From contig JABYQR010000016.1 in assembly GCA_022592445.1 (NCBI GenBank), positions 186,001-250,000 of the forward strand: a stretch of 64,000 nucleotides of DNA, in the 5' to 3' direction. The translations under genes and the position numbers were made by a program. The DNA is from Cytidiella melzeri. Lineage: Eukaryota; Basidiomycota; Agaricomycetes; Polyporales; Irpicaceae. The notes beneath the pieces are model-generated. The model was not told the origin of the DNA and did no database searches. It was given only the letters and a program-made list of their open reading frames with translations. Shown piece after piece: positions 13,302 through 25,793 of the stretch (positions are counted from its first letter, which is position 1; each line of letters opens with the position of its first letter).

Positions 13302-14051
13302 CTGGCGTGCTACGTCAATGTCACGCTGAGCTCCCGCTTGCTCGTCAAGCTTTCTGGTTCTGGCGCCAGTGTAGAATGGAATCAGTATTTGCGTGGCTGG
13401 ATGCCGCACGTGCTCGCGTGCTTTATATATGTATGAGTTCTGGTCAGAGTGTACCAGTGCAGATGGAAACCAACGTAAATTCACGGGAAAATCCTTTTGT
13501 CAGTCGTTCGCTGATCACTAAACGTCTGTTGCCACATGAGCCAATTGAAGGCTTCAAATAAAAGAATGCCAGAACTAAACATACTATTACAATGAATCCA
13601 TCTGCGTCTACAGCGCCAAGTAATCACGTATCTCCTCTGTCAGTTTCTGAACGTGGGCTTATGATTTTGAGAGTCCCAAACCCTCATGTCAGCGAAGTGA
13701 AGAGGCTCTACCACTAGCTTCTAGTCCCCATACTTCAGAACAGACAGAACAAGTGATGCACATCCTCAGTCGCAGAATATGTACCAATATTCAGCTGCTA
13801 CAGTTCATTGAGCATATTAAATCTATCATACAATCATGGAAAGGCAACCGTTTGTGAGAAGCTAACGTCAAGTTGTCTCCGTAAAGCGTAAGTTTCAAAG
13901 GAAGGTGGATGCGAAACTGAATGGGGTAAAAGCAGCGGCTTCCAGCTCGTATGGTATATCGCTCAACCTCTAGGTTGGCGGAAAGAGGAGAGATAGATAG
14001 AGAAATAAACAAAAAGAGAGCAGCAGCAGTCCTGTAAACACGCGCCATCCT
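13302..14051. other. Intergenic, VPS16 promoter and arrestin-gene 3' flank
   Basis: About 750 bases. It should contain the VPS16 5' region and the 3' UTR of the arrestin-like gene. No recognisable coding, RNA or repeat signal. Confidence 0.5.
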
Positions 14052-15845
14052 TCAAGTTGTCCATAGCAACCGTATTGGGATTCGCGCACGGAGTTCATCT
14101 TGCCCAAAAAGCACTGAAACCTCAACAAAATACTAAATGAGAGGTGCAGGTTAGTTTCGTAGCAAGACACAGTAGGTAGCGTGTATACCTTTACACTTAA
14201 TCCAGCCCACTCCAATGAGGGAAGCATGTTCTTTTCCAACCTCAGCTTGCTTTTGTAGAGCCCATCCGGCAACGAGCTGGCAGCTTCCAGTGAAGGATGG
14301 CGGTCATGCGACGCTGCACGCCTGCGTGGGCGCTTCGGGAATCCAATGGACACGTCGGTCTGCAGGGTACGCATGTCTGATACTCCGGAGGGAACTGGAG
14401 GTAGCGGTTTGTCGACGGGTAACGCTGCAAGCTGCCCTCGCCTCCCCGTTTCTGACAAAGAGCCTGGCAGACCGTTGGGGAAGGAGTTGGTGCTCTTCAC
14501 AACACGGTGTAGCAACCTTTTCTTTGGTGTTTGAGGTGTCTGTGGTACGTCCGAGTCTTCGCTTGAGCTGACTGAAGTGACAGGACTGTACGTTAACGAC
14601 GGCCGGGATAAGACCGTGACTTGGCGAAGAAGAGACACAGCTACGGTAGCATCTGCCGCTATCTCGCGTGCGAGTGAGTGGGAGTATGGCTTCGTCTTGA
14701 AGATGACGAAGAAAGGGATAGATGTAGATCGTGCGAATGTGGAAGGGTCCGGGAGAGTAACCTGGTTTAGTATTAGAGTTAGACGAGTACACGGGTATAA
14801 ATGCGAGAACATACAGCGCATTTGAATGGTATGGCCCGATCAGAATGCAGTGGAATCTCCAGCCACGATTCCGGTTCCAAGGAGCCATCTTGCGACTGAA
14901 AATCTGCCTCAGGTTGGAGCAGAATCGGGGCTTCCAACCTGTTGCCATGGACATCAGTCAGTTGTAGACAGTGCGTGAATATGTGCGGCTTACTGTGTGC
15001 TTTGATTTGGGTCGGTGCCTTCCCACCTTGCGATGATCCTGTATTCGACCTCGGCACGCTCAACACCCGTCCGTCCCCTGATACCAATGACACCGACGGA
15101 AACTGAAGCGCACGTCGGTGGCAGCTCTTCGCCCAGCCGTGCAGGCCTCGGGATGTCGAACGAGAATGGGAAATGACTTCGGGAAGCATTTGGCCTGAGG
15201 TCGGGAAGGCTAGCCTTGCGGTCGACTTTGAGTGTGCGGACGGTGTTGGCAAAAGCTTCGCGGATCGATGATGCTGAGCGGGGACTGCCGGAGTCACCAG
15301 TTGTGTAGGTTACCGACGAAGTGAAGAACAGATGTCTGTACTGTCCTCGTGCCTTCCCAACAGGCAAGTCCTCGTGTGCTTCGACAACATCTGGTGAAAC
15401 GTAGATGAAGGCGCCTTCCATCTGTGGTGCCAAATTTGAGTGTTTGGGTGGACGAAGGTGTGCTCTGTGGACTTACGGATACGACAAGCTGTCCTGGAGA
15501 CAAGTAGAGATGTGGGTCCAGACGTACGACGCCCTCAACCCTATCCTGGTCGCTAAACACAGGCAACGACCTTGCAGGCTCGTAGCCGCGTGAACGAACG
15601 ACCTTGACGGTTGGACTGTGCACTTGTATCTCCATTTGATACGACCTTGAAGACGTGAGCCTGTGTGCTCGACAGTAGTGACCCTGAGGCTTGAGTTCAA
15701 CTCACCGAAATACAGAAGTGTGATAATGGTCGAATCGCCCGCGTGCATCACCAGGAAAAGGTACGGAGCTCGCGAACTCGAAGGACGAGGAAGTTTTGAC
15801 TTTTGAGGTGTCTACCTGAAGCAGCGGACGCCTGTGAGCTGACAT
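14052..15845 (-). CDS. Arrestin-like (N-terminal domain) protein
   Basis: Probably an arrestin-fold adaptor, of the kind that recruits ubiquitin ligases or cargo at membranes. I recovered a short first exon not visible as a long ORF: the ATG at 15845 gives MSAHRRPLLQVDTSKVKTSS, and a GTGAGT intron joins HYHTSVFR to SYQMEIQVHSPTVKVV. Conserved blocks follow: DRVEGVVRLDPHLYLSPGQL, EGAFIYVSPDVVE, QYRHLFFTSS, FPFSFDIPRP, ELPPTCASVS and VEYRIIARWEG. A Ser/Pro-rich linker (SSSEDSDVPQTPQTPKK) leads to SLEWAGLSVK. The last intron (GTATAC to ATTTAG) gives YFVEVSVLFGQDELRARIPI, RLLWTT and the stop. I see no PPxY motif in the parts read, so a ligase-adaptor role is inference. Confidence 0.78.
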
Positions 15846-18800
15846 GGGAATTTGGGGGTGAGCCTGAGGATTGGAGGACAAGAGTCGACGAGCCTGAGAT
15901 GCAGCCGAACTCTTTCTATGTGATGGTCATGGTTGAGGTGCTTATAAGGGACGCGTAGAGTAGGCAACACCACATTGGGTTTCCCTGGATTTTCCAGCTG
16001 AGAACGTTCTCAACCATGTTATCTCCGCATTTCTGAATGATCAACCACAACAAGCCGTGACCGGTGCCGGCCTCTTCCAATCAGTTTGATGGGCTGAATT
16101 GATCGTCAAATGCCGCATTGCAGACAAATTCAAAAGAGCCTGGGCATCAAGACCTCCTAGTGGTGTCTCGTATTCAAAAACAGCCTCAGAGTATCTTACA
16201 GCAGCCCTGCATTTGGGCTTCCTCTTGTCGACGAAAATTAGCACCAGCTGGCTCTCCTGTGAGAAGCGGAAAACTGTCGCTGTCGCGCTACAAACTTCAG
16301 AACTCAGCTCAAATCTTCTTCCGTACAACTTCTGTGATGCTATCTCTCGCTAGGGTGCGGGAAACACCCAATGTGCGACGGCAACATCAACACAGTTGAC
16401 TACACCTCGGTCACGGAAGAGCTCCCCTGACAAGGAGATGTCGCAGGTGTGGATTGTGGACTGGTAGTCGTGACTGCATTGGTCGACAAGGCAATGCAGT
16501 ACCTGGCTCAGTGTTGGCAGCGTCAGTCCGTGTCGACGCTGGGGTTGCTACCTACTCACATGCAGTGGCACAATTTCGCTTGCAATCGCTCACAAAGATA
16601 CCTGCAAAGTTGGGGTTTGCACTTCAGACAGTGTCCATACACGTGAAAAAACCCACGCACTTATGATGTTGAATCTGACAAACTGGTAGTCTACGAGCAT
16701 CTACGTACATACCTCGTATCAGAATGCTATCAGAACCGAGCAGCTCGGACTCAGATGTTGCAATGTCCTGCTGACTGCCCGAGGGACGCAGCAGTCAATC
16801 GCGTCGCGATGAAAGGTTGCAAGATGATTGGACGATGGCCTTGCAAACGATTGGCATTGGACGAGATGAGACGAGGGTTGAGAGAGTGAATTGAGCGATC
16901 TATACTGCTACCTTTCTCGAGACGGGGTTGCGAACGATCCGTTGTATTGAAACGTACCAGAGCTTTTAGGGTTTTACGGAACGGATGGCCATGTGGTATT
17001 GAGCTTTGAGCTAAGTGTACGAAAGATGCCGAAGAGAGGTCCCAGGGCAGGGTAACTGCTTCCCATGACAGAACCACTAAACTTCGGAGTTTCTTATCAA
17101 CTGTGCGTATTCATATAATTGTGACATACCGTCTGATTATCTCCGTTGTACAGCTAGGCAGCCGGCTGCATATTCAAGGAGCATTATCAGTGCCTAGGCT
17201 GTTTTGTGAGAAAACCATTGATCACGCGGCCAAGGCTGGAGGGCCGCACTTCCACTCCTCGGGACCGACTGACTTCACGCGCAAGGAGCAACTCATCGGA
17301 ACATTTGAACCTTTGTCTACTTTGAGCGCATTCGGTCAAAGTGCAGTCGCAGCCTGCGACAAGACTTGAGAAGTCCGTGCGACTGGAGCGACAATGCAAT
17401 CGCTTACCGCTGCATGGAGACAAAGGGAATGAGTTTGGGGCACGTGTGAACAATGCTGGTCAATGCACACAGGGCAAAGGGCAGAGTTTCTTGATAACCG
17501 CTGGGTGTTTGGTAGCCACGCGCAAGCAAAGAAGGAAGTCTAGGATTTCCATTCGCGTTCAGCAAGGCTCCGTAATCAAGAGTAACGGATTTGAACGTAC
17601 CTTTACCGTGTTTCTCACTCACCATTTACATCCTCTTAGTGACTGTCGCTTTAAGGAGCTCCTTCTGTTCCTTTCATAATACATCGGCACGGGGATGAGA
17701 ACACCGAGTGCTAGCATTCTGCGAGCCAATCGGAAGAGAGTCCGTAAGCTTTTGAAGCTCAGGAGCTCGCCATGGGTAACTGGAGCCTACTGCATAGTAG
17801 GGTCGAAGCCACAGATTTGCCAACATGAGCTCTCGTCTTTCCAAAGGAAGAGCCGGAGATACGGTCGACATTGTAACCCGATGAGAATGACTGCACTACG
17901 CATCACCTGAGTAGCTGGGAGCAGAGGCAGAATTTTGGGTAGCTAAGGGCACGAGTAAAGCCTAGAGCCGTCAGGTGAGCACCACACCGCGAAAGTTGAA
18001 GAGACAGAAGCAACGTGCAATGTCATCGCGAGCAGTTGTAACGAGAGCCCCAAACTGTCATTGGTAGAGCGCCACAGTGGTCTTGCTGTGGTGCCACAGT
18101 CGGGATAGGGACCGTACAGAGAAGCGGTCCCAAGGGGCTCGAGATCGCCCAATATGCTGCCCTTTGAACTGGTCCTGGTGCGGCTAGGGTATTCTCCCAA
18201 GAAAAGTCGACGGGCCACAGAACGTAGGGTCACGCCTTCGAGGTATGAATGCGGTCGTGAATGGTTACAGTACTGACCAAATCCCTGTGAATGCGATGGC
18301 TAGGTACTGGCTTGCAGACCAAACTTAAAAGGTAGAGGAGAGATATAAACGTGGCTGGCCTGCTTTTTTAGGACGTTAATCAGAATCTATCAAAAAAATC
18401 CAGGAAGCAGCTTACTTACTTCAGTATGCCTATGAAGTGTCGTGCGCTGCTGCACGATCGGACCACCACAATTGGAGTTGAAAATCATGTTCTTTCTGAT
18501 CCACTAGTTCACGAGAGGTCCTTACGTGCTGCCATTGAGACCAAGGCATCCTATACAATGCCGCCAGTGTGGGTCATAGAATATCATGGCGATTGCGTGG
18601 CTTTCTGGGTAGATAAACCGCTGATCACCTGCAGAGCCGCGACATAATGCTGGCGAACATCTCTGGGCCTGAGAAAGACTAGTAATCGTGAAATTTTGTC
18701 GGGCACAAAACAGATTCATCATGGCAAAAAGACCTACGCAAAGTTAGCCTATCCTCAGCTACTGTGCAGTAGCTATAGTGGTAGAGAGGTAAGCTGGGTC

Positions 18801-19076
18801 GCGCGCCTCAGGAAATGGCAATTGATCCTGAAGCTCTTCAGCGCGGTTTATCAGTGTCTGCCCTAAACATAGCAGGTATGTTACAGTCCGCGCATGTAGT
18901 CCACGGTACAACATGCATACTTTAAGTGCACATATAAGTACTGTAACTAGTGGCACACACTGTTGCAATCTACCGCGTCGTAAGTCAGTTTGAAAGGCAG
19001 CTGGATGATTGACTTAGCTCATTCGGAAATGGATAGCTTTCCACAGCTCTGAGCAGTCCTCGATCATCCTTAGGCT
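15846..19076. other. 3.2 kb with no recognisable gene
   Basis: Only scattered open frames under about 115 codons occur, with no family I recognise and no consistent splicing. A small hairpin lies at about 18069-18095 (GCGCCACAG, loop, CTGTGGTGC). By contrast with the surrounding gene density this could be decayed repeat, a long noncoding transcript or small lineage-specific genes; I cannot tell which. Confidence 0.5.
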
Positions 19077-20391
19077 ATGGCGGACACCCTCCCTGCGGAA
19101 CTAGGTGACCGCATCATCGATTTCCTTCACAACGACCGTGAAGCCCTCTTGGCATGCAGCTTGACTTGTCGTCGCTGGCTACCCGCAGTACGCTACCACG
19201 TCTGGTCTCATACTCGCCTCGAGAGAAACCGACTTCTCCGCTTCGTCAACCTAATCATTGACGAGCCGGAGTTAGCATCGTTCATCTCGCATTTGGACAT
19301 GTACGATCGCAGTGGCTCCTTCCGAAAACGACTCGGTACACTCCAACCTCACAACTCGGCCGAGTTCGACCTAGTTATGAAAGTACTTCCTGGTCTACGA
19401 ACTCTCCAGTTCCAGCATACACTCGTCCTAGATGAACTTGCTGATATCGCAGCCACAAATTCGACTTTCTGCGCTCTGGAAGGATTGTCTTTTTTGAACT
19501 GCGACTTCGAGACGTCGGACACTGCGGCAAAGATGTTGGCCGTTCCTTCTCTCACTCTCAAATCGATAACCTTGTGCGATCCTCAGCTCATGTCGTGCAG
19601 ACGAAGTGGAGCGCTAGCTCTAGCATCCTCCATAGACTGGGTACCCCCGGTGGAAGTAAAGCCTCCGACCCCACAGAGGTTGTCGTTATCAAGCTTGAGC
19701 AATACCGTGATGAGAGGCTTATTCGACTGGGTGTCGGCTTCGGCCACTTGTCTTCAACTCATTATCAGGAACGACGTCGAAGCATCCATCGCCGGGACAA
19801 TGCTGTTATCGCTCGGCAATGTCGTGACGGAGCTTGACCTCATCATAGATGCTCATAACAACCTCGCAGGTGTGTTTTCTCGTTAGAACCCCTCCTATTG
19901 CAGTGGCGGTGTGCTGATACGTTGTGTATACAGCCGTCTTTAGTGACGCAGGGTTTTCCTTGGGCTGCCTCCAGGCACTGCGCAAGTGCTCTCTCACTAT
20001 CAACCTACGGGAAATGTTCGTGTCAGGCAACATATCCGTGCCTTGGGTTAGTGCACTACTCGAGCAATTGGCTTCGACAAGTCTGAAGGCCATTACACTG
20101 AAACTTAGAGCCGATACCCTTGAGGACTTGCGGGCCTTAGACTCAGAATGCGGAGTGCGAGAAATGAACACTGTCCAATTTAGCGATCTCGAGGCGCTGG
20201 ATTGGGGAGGTCTAGAAGACTCTGCAAACTCGGGCCGTCTGCCATCGCTGCAGAAAATCATCGTAGAGGGTATAGGAGAGACCAGACAGTTTCTATCTTT
20301 CATGCAAGTAAAGCATCCGATGTTGAGATCCATGCTTCAGATACGAAAGGTCAAGATGACTGTCGGTATGCGAAAGTACAACACATTCTGA
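19077..20391 (+). CDS. F-box-like domain protein
   Basis: Predicted substrate-recognition protein of an SCF-type ubiquitin ligase. The start at 19077 leads directly into an F-box-like motif (LPAELGDRIIDFLHNDREAL, then CSLTCRRWLPAVRYHVW). The rest is a loose leucine-rich region typical of the large agaricomycete F-box families (VLPGLRTLQFQHT, LEGLSFLNCDFE, SLTLKSITLCDP). One intron, 19870-19933, is phase 1 and joins HNNLA to AVFSDAGFSLGCLQAL. The protein has about 416 residues and ends GMRKYNTF. The F-box is clear; the partner and target are unknown. Confidence 0.8.
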
Positions 20392-20504
20392 GACTGCTCA
20401 GCCGCACCTAGCATCTACGGATAGAATGTATCTTGGTAATGAATATACGTCCCATTGAACGGAAAGCACTACATATCAACGAAATGCGCTATATACGGTA
20501 ATAA

Positions 20505-21116
20505 CTAGTAAGGCGCGGCAGCAGCTTGACACTGAAAGCAAGACGTGTCAAAATGGGTGAGATGGAAGACAATTAGCGAAGGACATACTGCTTTCAGCTG
20601 CTCTAGGTACCATGTGCACGAAGGAAGGTCAGCCTTCTCGAGGCACTTGGTGAATTCTACGCATCGTCCTGTTTTAGTGATCGGACCACTGGCTGTTCAG
20701 CAATTCACTTACCCTTCGCTTGCGTGTCACAGCTCAGCGCCTGATTTTGGTAGGACTGTTGAACAGGTGCAGCTTGGGCTACAGGAGCCGCCTCTGGGAC
20801 CTGGCTTGAAGAACCTCCGAAAAGCATGCTGGAGAGCCCATGACCAATGGTAGAACCAACCGCGACTGAGCCAGCGGTGGCAGCCATCTGAGCGAGCATC
20901 CCCGGCTGAGATGGCGCGTGAGCTTGAGAGGGAACTGCGGGGGCGTGCGCTGCGTTTCCAGCGGGGTAGGGTGCGGTAGCCGTGTGTGCACCACGGGATT
21001 GTGCAGGTGCGGCAGCAGGACGAGCAGCTGGGCGAGAAGAGCGGGATTGACGCTGCAGCACAACATTAGTGTGCATATTTCAAAATTATAGCAGGGGCGA
21101 CTCTACGTACAGGCAT
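20505..21116 (-). CDS. MIX17: Twin CX9C mitochondrial protein Mix17 (CHCHD2/CHCHD10 family)
   Basis: A small intermembrane-space protein imported by Mia40 and linked to respiration and cristae organisation. Exon 1 codes only Met-Pro (ATG at 21116, donor GTACGTAG). Exon 2 begins [20 protein letters not shown], an Arg/Ala-rich leader, followed by a hydrophobic Gly/Ala stretch ([20 protein letters not shown]) typical of the family. Choosing the acceptor GCGTAG gives CDTQAKEFTKC, exactly CX9C; the nearer acceptor AAACAG would spoil the spacing. The last intron (GTATGT to TTTCAG) gives [11 protein letters not shown], the second CX9C, and the end QAAAAPY. It diverges from the Mba1/mL45 gene across about 207 bases. 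Confidence 0.9.
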
Positions 21117-21173
21117 GATGTGAGTGTGTGTGAAACTGAGCAAGAGACTTGGGTCCTGGATGGTGGTGGTCGG

Positions 21174-21181
21174 CTTTATAG
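21174..21181 (-). promoter_or_regulatory. Probable TATA box of MIX17
   Basis: CTATAAAG on the minus strand, about 58 bases upstream of the MIX17 start codon. Confidence 0.4.
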
Positions 21182-21323
21182 AGAGGACGAAGGACTGCCG
21201 ATGGTACGCGCCAGCAATTCAGACTTTGCCACGTGCGTGGAAGGTCCCGGAAGCACCTCCGTCGGCCAATATCCGTCAGTCGGCATCTGTCGGCATGTGC
21301 CGTTACTGCTCAGTGCACCTCCC

Positions 21324-22473
21324 ATGTCCTCCTCGAGGTTTGCCAGCCTATTCCTATCCTCAAACTTCAGATGTCGAGGTAGCGCATTTCAATCTTTTGC
21401 AAGGCCACCACTGTATTGCAAGAACTTTGCGCGAGGTTTTCGACAGAATGCCGCGAATCGTCTTAGTGACAGGGTTACCCAGCAGAAGACGGCTGAGGTA
21501 GTGAAGTCAGACGAGCAAGCTATGAAGGAATTGGAAACCATGCTAGCTGTAGCTCATCGGACGCACCTGGACATTTGGAGTGCACCAGTGACAACTCTAG
21601 GTAAGCAGTCGTCAAGTGCTCGTCTTGCGGCTCGTATTGATCTACCATGTAGACGTGTATATCCCAAACTGGCTCTCAAAACGTCCTAACGCGTCCATTC
21701 TCGATCATTGGAGGTCATTTGTTCAGAGCCAGAGAAATTGGTTACGAAATGTGCAGAAGTAAGACTGCTTTTGACTGCTTGACTTCCCCAAGACTCACTC
21801 TTGTCCGAAGCATGTACCAAATGGCGAAACAACAAGCCTTTCCCGATATTAAAGTGAAGTCTCCATGGTCACTTCAAATATTCAGAGTGCGGACAACCCC
21901 ATGGCTAGCAGGTCTGCGGCGGGCAGCACTGGAGGTTTACTCCTCTGTAAACCAGGCTGTTGCCGCGTAAGTGCGAAACAGTTGGCGGGTCGCGTTTGAC
22001 TGCGTGCTCATGAATGACTTTTAGTAACGATACCAAGACAATCAGGAAATATACGATCGAGTCGTACAGGGACGTATTATTAAAACGTCTGCAGGCTCAA
22101 GACAAAAACAACCACTATGTATGGACCTTGCACGGCGAAAATGCGCCATGTCAGGTTCTCAGCATACGTTCTTTTCAAGGCCATCTGGGACCGAAGGTGC
22201 CACAGTTCGGTCACAGACTTGTGATCCAGGCTTTGGTGAAGTTTGATACCAATCAAGTGTGTCGTGTCTCCTACTCTCCGTAACCCTACTGACAATGAGC
22301 CGCAGAGTCTTCAAGTTTACAACAAGCGTGGCAAACTCATAGCCGGTGATGGCAAGCAACAGCGCGTTGTTGAATATCTCGTACTGCAAAGAAGAGGCTG
22401 GTATGATGGCCCTTGGACGATCCGCGATCAGCTTTATGAAGACTTGGACAACAAGCTCACTCCCTTAACATGA
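21324..22473 (+). CDS. Tim44-fold mitochondrial protein, Mba1/mL45 family
   Basis: Probable mitoribosome-associated protein that helps dock the ribosome at the inner membrane for co-translational insertion (Mba1 in yeast, mL45 in animals). The ATG at 21324 begins a mitochondrial presequence (MSSSRFASLFLSSNFRCRGS). Introns near 21601-21650 and 21755-21795, plus two later ones, connect the blocks DVYIPNWLSKRPNASIL, VRSMYQMAKQQAFPDIKVKS, TKTIRKYTIESYRDVLLKRL and FGHRLVIQALVKFDTNQ. The C-terminus reads SLQVYNKRGKLIAGDGKQQR, VVEYLVLQRRGWYDGPW and TIRDQLYEDL, matching the ligand-pocket end of the Tim44-like fold. Family assignment rests on fold-level resemblance, so the exact orthology (Mba1 against mL45) is less sure. 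Confidence 0.75.
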
Positions 22474-22695
22474 GGAGACGTCGTCCTTAGCAGTCATGCA
22501 CCAAATATAGTAATACTATGGCATAATGAAGCATATTTGAGACCTACTGCTATGCGACTACACATATACTGCGATATAATACCACTTGAGGTCATTATTG
22601 AATAGCAGCAAAACCCGCGAACGGTGATATTGCAGCCGTCGCGTCTATGCCTTCGCATGTAAATCTACGCCACGTGCCAGTGGCGGACGACCTCC

Positions 22696-24231
22696 ATGTT
22701 CCTTTCGACAACGAGAGCTTTGAGACGAAATGTCGTCTCTAGTAACCTATCAACATGCAAGTCCAATGCTCTGCCCAAGCAGGCCTCCTTGTTCGCCAAC
22801 AGCTCTCGCTGGAACACGCGTCGGGCAACGAGCACAGAAGCAAAACCACCCTTCATCCGAATAAAAGTATCCGTGCTATTTACCATACTAGTCGGTGGTG
22901 GTGTGGTATTGACGGCTTACGGACTGTGCGTGCACTTGGCTGTCGCGTGACGTATTCTTATTAACGCGAATCATCTTCCTTAGCTATGACTTCTATACAT
23001 CCTTTACAATGTGGCCCAAGGAGGTGAAGCGGGACCTTCGAGCAGGTATCGAAACCAGGAACACGGGCGACCTGAATGTGAGCGAGAGGTTCTTGACGAG
23101 GTATGCTTGCTTGCTCGAATCAATCGTCTGTTGCCGCACGTCTCACCAGTTGTTCACACAAGGGCTTTGGACAATGCGCGCAACCTTCCCCTCGAGGAGC
23201 TTTCTCCTGAACCTTATCTGAAGTTGTCCGGCATTGCAATCGTCCTCGCTTCTGTACTTGAAGACAACCACAAGCTTTCAGACGCATACAATGTTTATGT
23301 GACTGCGTTTGAGGACCTACGGGCAGCCAGCGATCGGACGGGTTCTGAAAAGGTGCGAGCGGGTGCCATTGCCTACAAACTCGGACAAATGGCAGAGCTG
23401 CGTGGCCTGCCGCGGGAGGAACGCGCGTGGTACGAGGCTGCGTGCAAAGAGCTACTCGGAGCGACTGGCCTGCCCGAACGGCGAGACTTGAACAACCCGG
23501 TGGACTTGGCGGAACTTGAGTTGCCTTCATGGGTGAGCAAGCTGCAGCTGGTCGAGCCGTTGCGAGCTCTGGCAGATTGTTACAATAGAAGCGGTGACCA
23601 CCAGTACGTCCTGTCCCTCAACTGCATGAGACCTCACTGAGACATGGGCTTTGTGCAGACTTGCTTTGACCACATTGCTAGTTGCTGTCCCCGTGATACT
23701 CGGTTCAAACCCACAGGACGCCCCAACAGAGAATCTTTGCATAGGTACTGTAGCCCATCGCTCGTCCAAACTCAGCACCCGCTCATGCCATATTTGCAGG
23801 CGCGAACCTGATGAACTTGGTTGCTGAGACGTTATTAGAGGGACCTCCTACACCTGAAGCTCGTCAGCAAGCCGAGCGAGCAGTGGCTCAAGCTGTGGAC
23901 CTGTTAGAACTGCGGAAAATTCGGGGAGCAGAAAATGTCCAAGATGAACCAAATTACTGTGAATTGGTCATGGCAGCTGCCTTGTTCAACTGGGGCGCAT
24001 TGCGAGAGGTGCGTTTACTAGCACCTGCATGTATATATTCACGGGTCCTGACACATCTTATAGATGGATGAGGACTTGCCAAAGGCAAAGGAACTATACC
24101 AGCGCAGTCAAAAACAGTCGATAGATGTAGGGGAGCAAAGCGGGGCCATTCAAGCTCGAACTGCTCTTCGAAGAATCGACCGCTTGCTTCAGAAAGCTGA
24201 CACGAACAAAGTTACTAGAGTTAGAAGTTGA
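22696..24231 (+). CDS. MGR3-like mitochondrial TPR protein with one membrane segment
   Basis: Resembles Mgr3, the inner-membrane adaptor that delivers substrates to the i-AAA protease Yme1. The start at 22696 gives a presequence (MFLSTTRALRRNVVSSNLST) followed by one transmembrane helix (VSVLFTILVGGGVVLTAYGL). After an intron at 22926-22982 come YDFYTSFTMWPKEVKRDLRA and helical repeats: YLKLSGIAIVLASVLEDNHK, DAYNVYVTAFEDLRAA, AGAIAYKLGQMAEL, EPLRALADCYNRSGDHQ, ELVMAAALFNWGALREMDED and KAKELYQRSQKQSI. Five introns are needed. It is about 430 residues. The architecture (presequence, one TM, TPR-like) supports the call; another mitochondrial TPR protein is possible. Confidence 0.65.
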
Positions 24232-24345
24232 TTCAATGAATATAAATATAAAATCTTGACATGATAGATATCGCAAACATCAACACATCCACAGCACCAC
24301 GGACAATACAGAGGAAGCAGGGTAGAGGGACAGTAGGGGAGACAG

Positions 24346-25363
24346 TCATGAATCATCTGGAACCTCCTCCACTCGCACTTGCCGGCTCTCCGGTCGTGAA
24401 CTACCAGCAGAGTCTGGGCTCAGCGAACGAACGTCGACAGCGGTTGAGGTTGCGCCGTTCGTAGCAGCCTTACTCTTGCCAGACTTCTCCGATTTGCCGT
24501 CTTTCTTCTTTCCTTTCTTCTTCTTCGGCTGGTCCCATTCCCACAGCGGGATGAATGATTCGACCTGTAGCAAAGCGTCAGTATCATGCATTGGGATTAT
24601 GATGTAGGTCACTGCTCACGAAGCCAACATCCGCAAAGAGTTTCGGGAATATCCAAATTCCTGGACTGACGATGACGGTGATGATATAGAAGATTAATCG
24701 CAGGATGGCGACGGCGAAGAACAAGCCGATGAGGCCAAGGACACCCATACTGATGTACCACACTCCGAGACGCATGACGGACGGCCAGAGAGGGAACATG
24801 ACTCCTGCCAGCATGACAAAGAGCATAGCGAATCCTCCGACGTATGTTAGCCACTGTGAGCCTTCGTAAAACCAAGCGTAGTATTCTGCCTCTAGGAAGG
24901 ACTGCATCTGGTTGACCGTGAGGACCTTGGGTGAGTTTGCGGTTGACCCTGAGGGTGCACCGCGGTCGACGCGAAGGTAAAATGCGTGTGGGATGATAGC
25001 TGCAAGCAACGTCTTGGCCTCCTCTTCGCTTTCAATCTTGGGTACGTTCTTCAGCTTGGCATAGGCGGGTGACATGAGTGCCTTGATAGCTGATTTGCCT
25101 ATGGTGCAGAGGGGGTTTGGTGAGGTCAGTCAGGTGTAGGGGTGAGGTCGTAGTGCGCACCTTTGAAGTAGTCCGTCCGCTTGCCATTGTATGCCCCAAC
25201 CCTGACTTTCATCCCCGATTTACTGCTTCGAAGGAAGTTGACGACATTCCGCACGTCGGGTGAAGCCTTTGCTTGAGCCTCGAACACACCCTGGTAGCCA
25301 CGAGTTACTTTAGTGATACAAGCATGAGTTGAGCTAGCGACTTACTGGAGCGATTCCACTCAT
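24346..25363 (-). CDS. SEC62: Translocation protein Sec62
   Basis: Sec62 is an ER membrane subunit that works with Sec61/Sec63 in post-translational translocation. Exon 1 (start 25363) codes MSGIAP, and a GTAAGT intron leads to GVFEAQAKASPDVRNVVNFL. Then come a KGKSAIKALM segment and ALMSPAYAKLKNVPKIESEE. The membrane core has LEAEYYAWFYEGSQWLTYVG with two helices (FAMLFVMLAGVMFPLWP and MGVLGLIGLFFAVAILRLIF). A further conserved stretch is ITVIVSPGIWIFPKLFADVG. After an intron the tail reads VESFIPLWEWDQPKKKKGKK, the lysine-rich cytosolic end. The stop lies about 115 bases from the end of the MGR3-like gene on the other strand. Confidence 0.93.
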
Positions 25364-25793
25364 TGTGAACGAGGGTGATGATGGGAGAGAGCAAAGGATG
25401 GAGGAGTAGAGAAGGAAAGAAAGCTTGCTTAAAAGCGGTGAGCTGGCGTGAGGCTGATGTTTTGTGGCTGCCTGTGCCAGCCTAGTAAAATTACAGATAA
25501 GCGCTAAACGTGTCTTTGCTTGCTTAGTCAGCGAAGTGTTTCAGCGATCAGCACCATATTTGGTATGTGTCGGCCCGCCACCAACAACAAGGTACAGTCA
25601 GTCGTTGGCAGAGACTCGACACGAAGTTCGAACAGCACAAAGTGATGATGCTGGCAACATAGAGGTGGGATAATGTACTCTGTGCAATGAACCATCACGT
25701 AGAATGACGAGTGACAAGAATGTAATATTGAAAGCAGTCGATATCATAGTAATAGCGGTTGAATACCCACAGCAGCGCACTCAGCATGGTCCT
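25364..25793. other. Intergenic, SEC62 promoter and mL59 3' flank
   Basis: About 430 bases between two minus-strand genes. Nothing else seen. Confidence 0.5.

Noticed and set aside
14304..14954. 216-codon minus-strand frame
   Set aside because: An out-of-frame shadow of the arrestin-like gene, whose own frame shows conserved blocks on both sides of its introns.
20670..20710. Alternative MIX17 acceptor AAACAG
   Set aside because: It would insert four residues and break the CX9C spacing; the GCGTAG acceptor restores it exactly.
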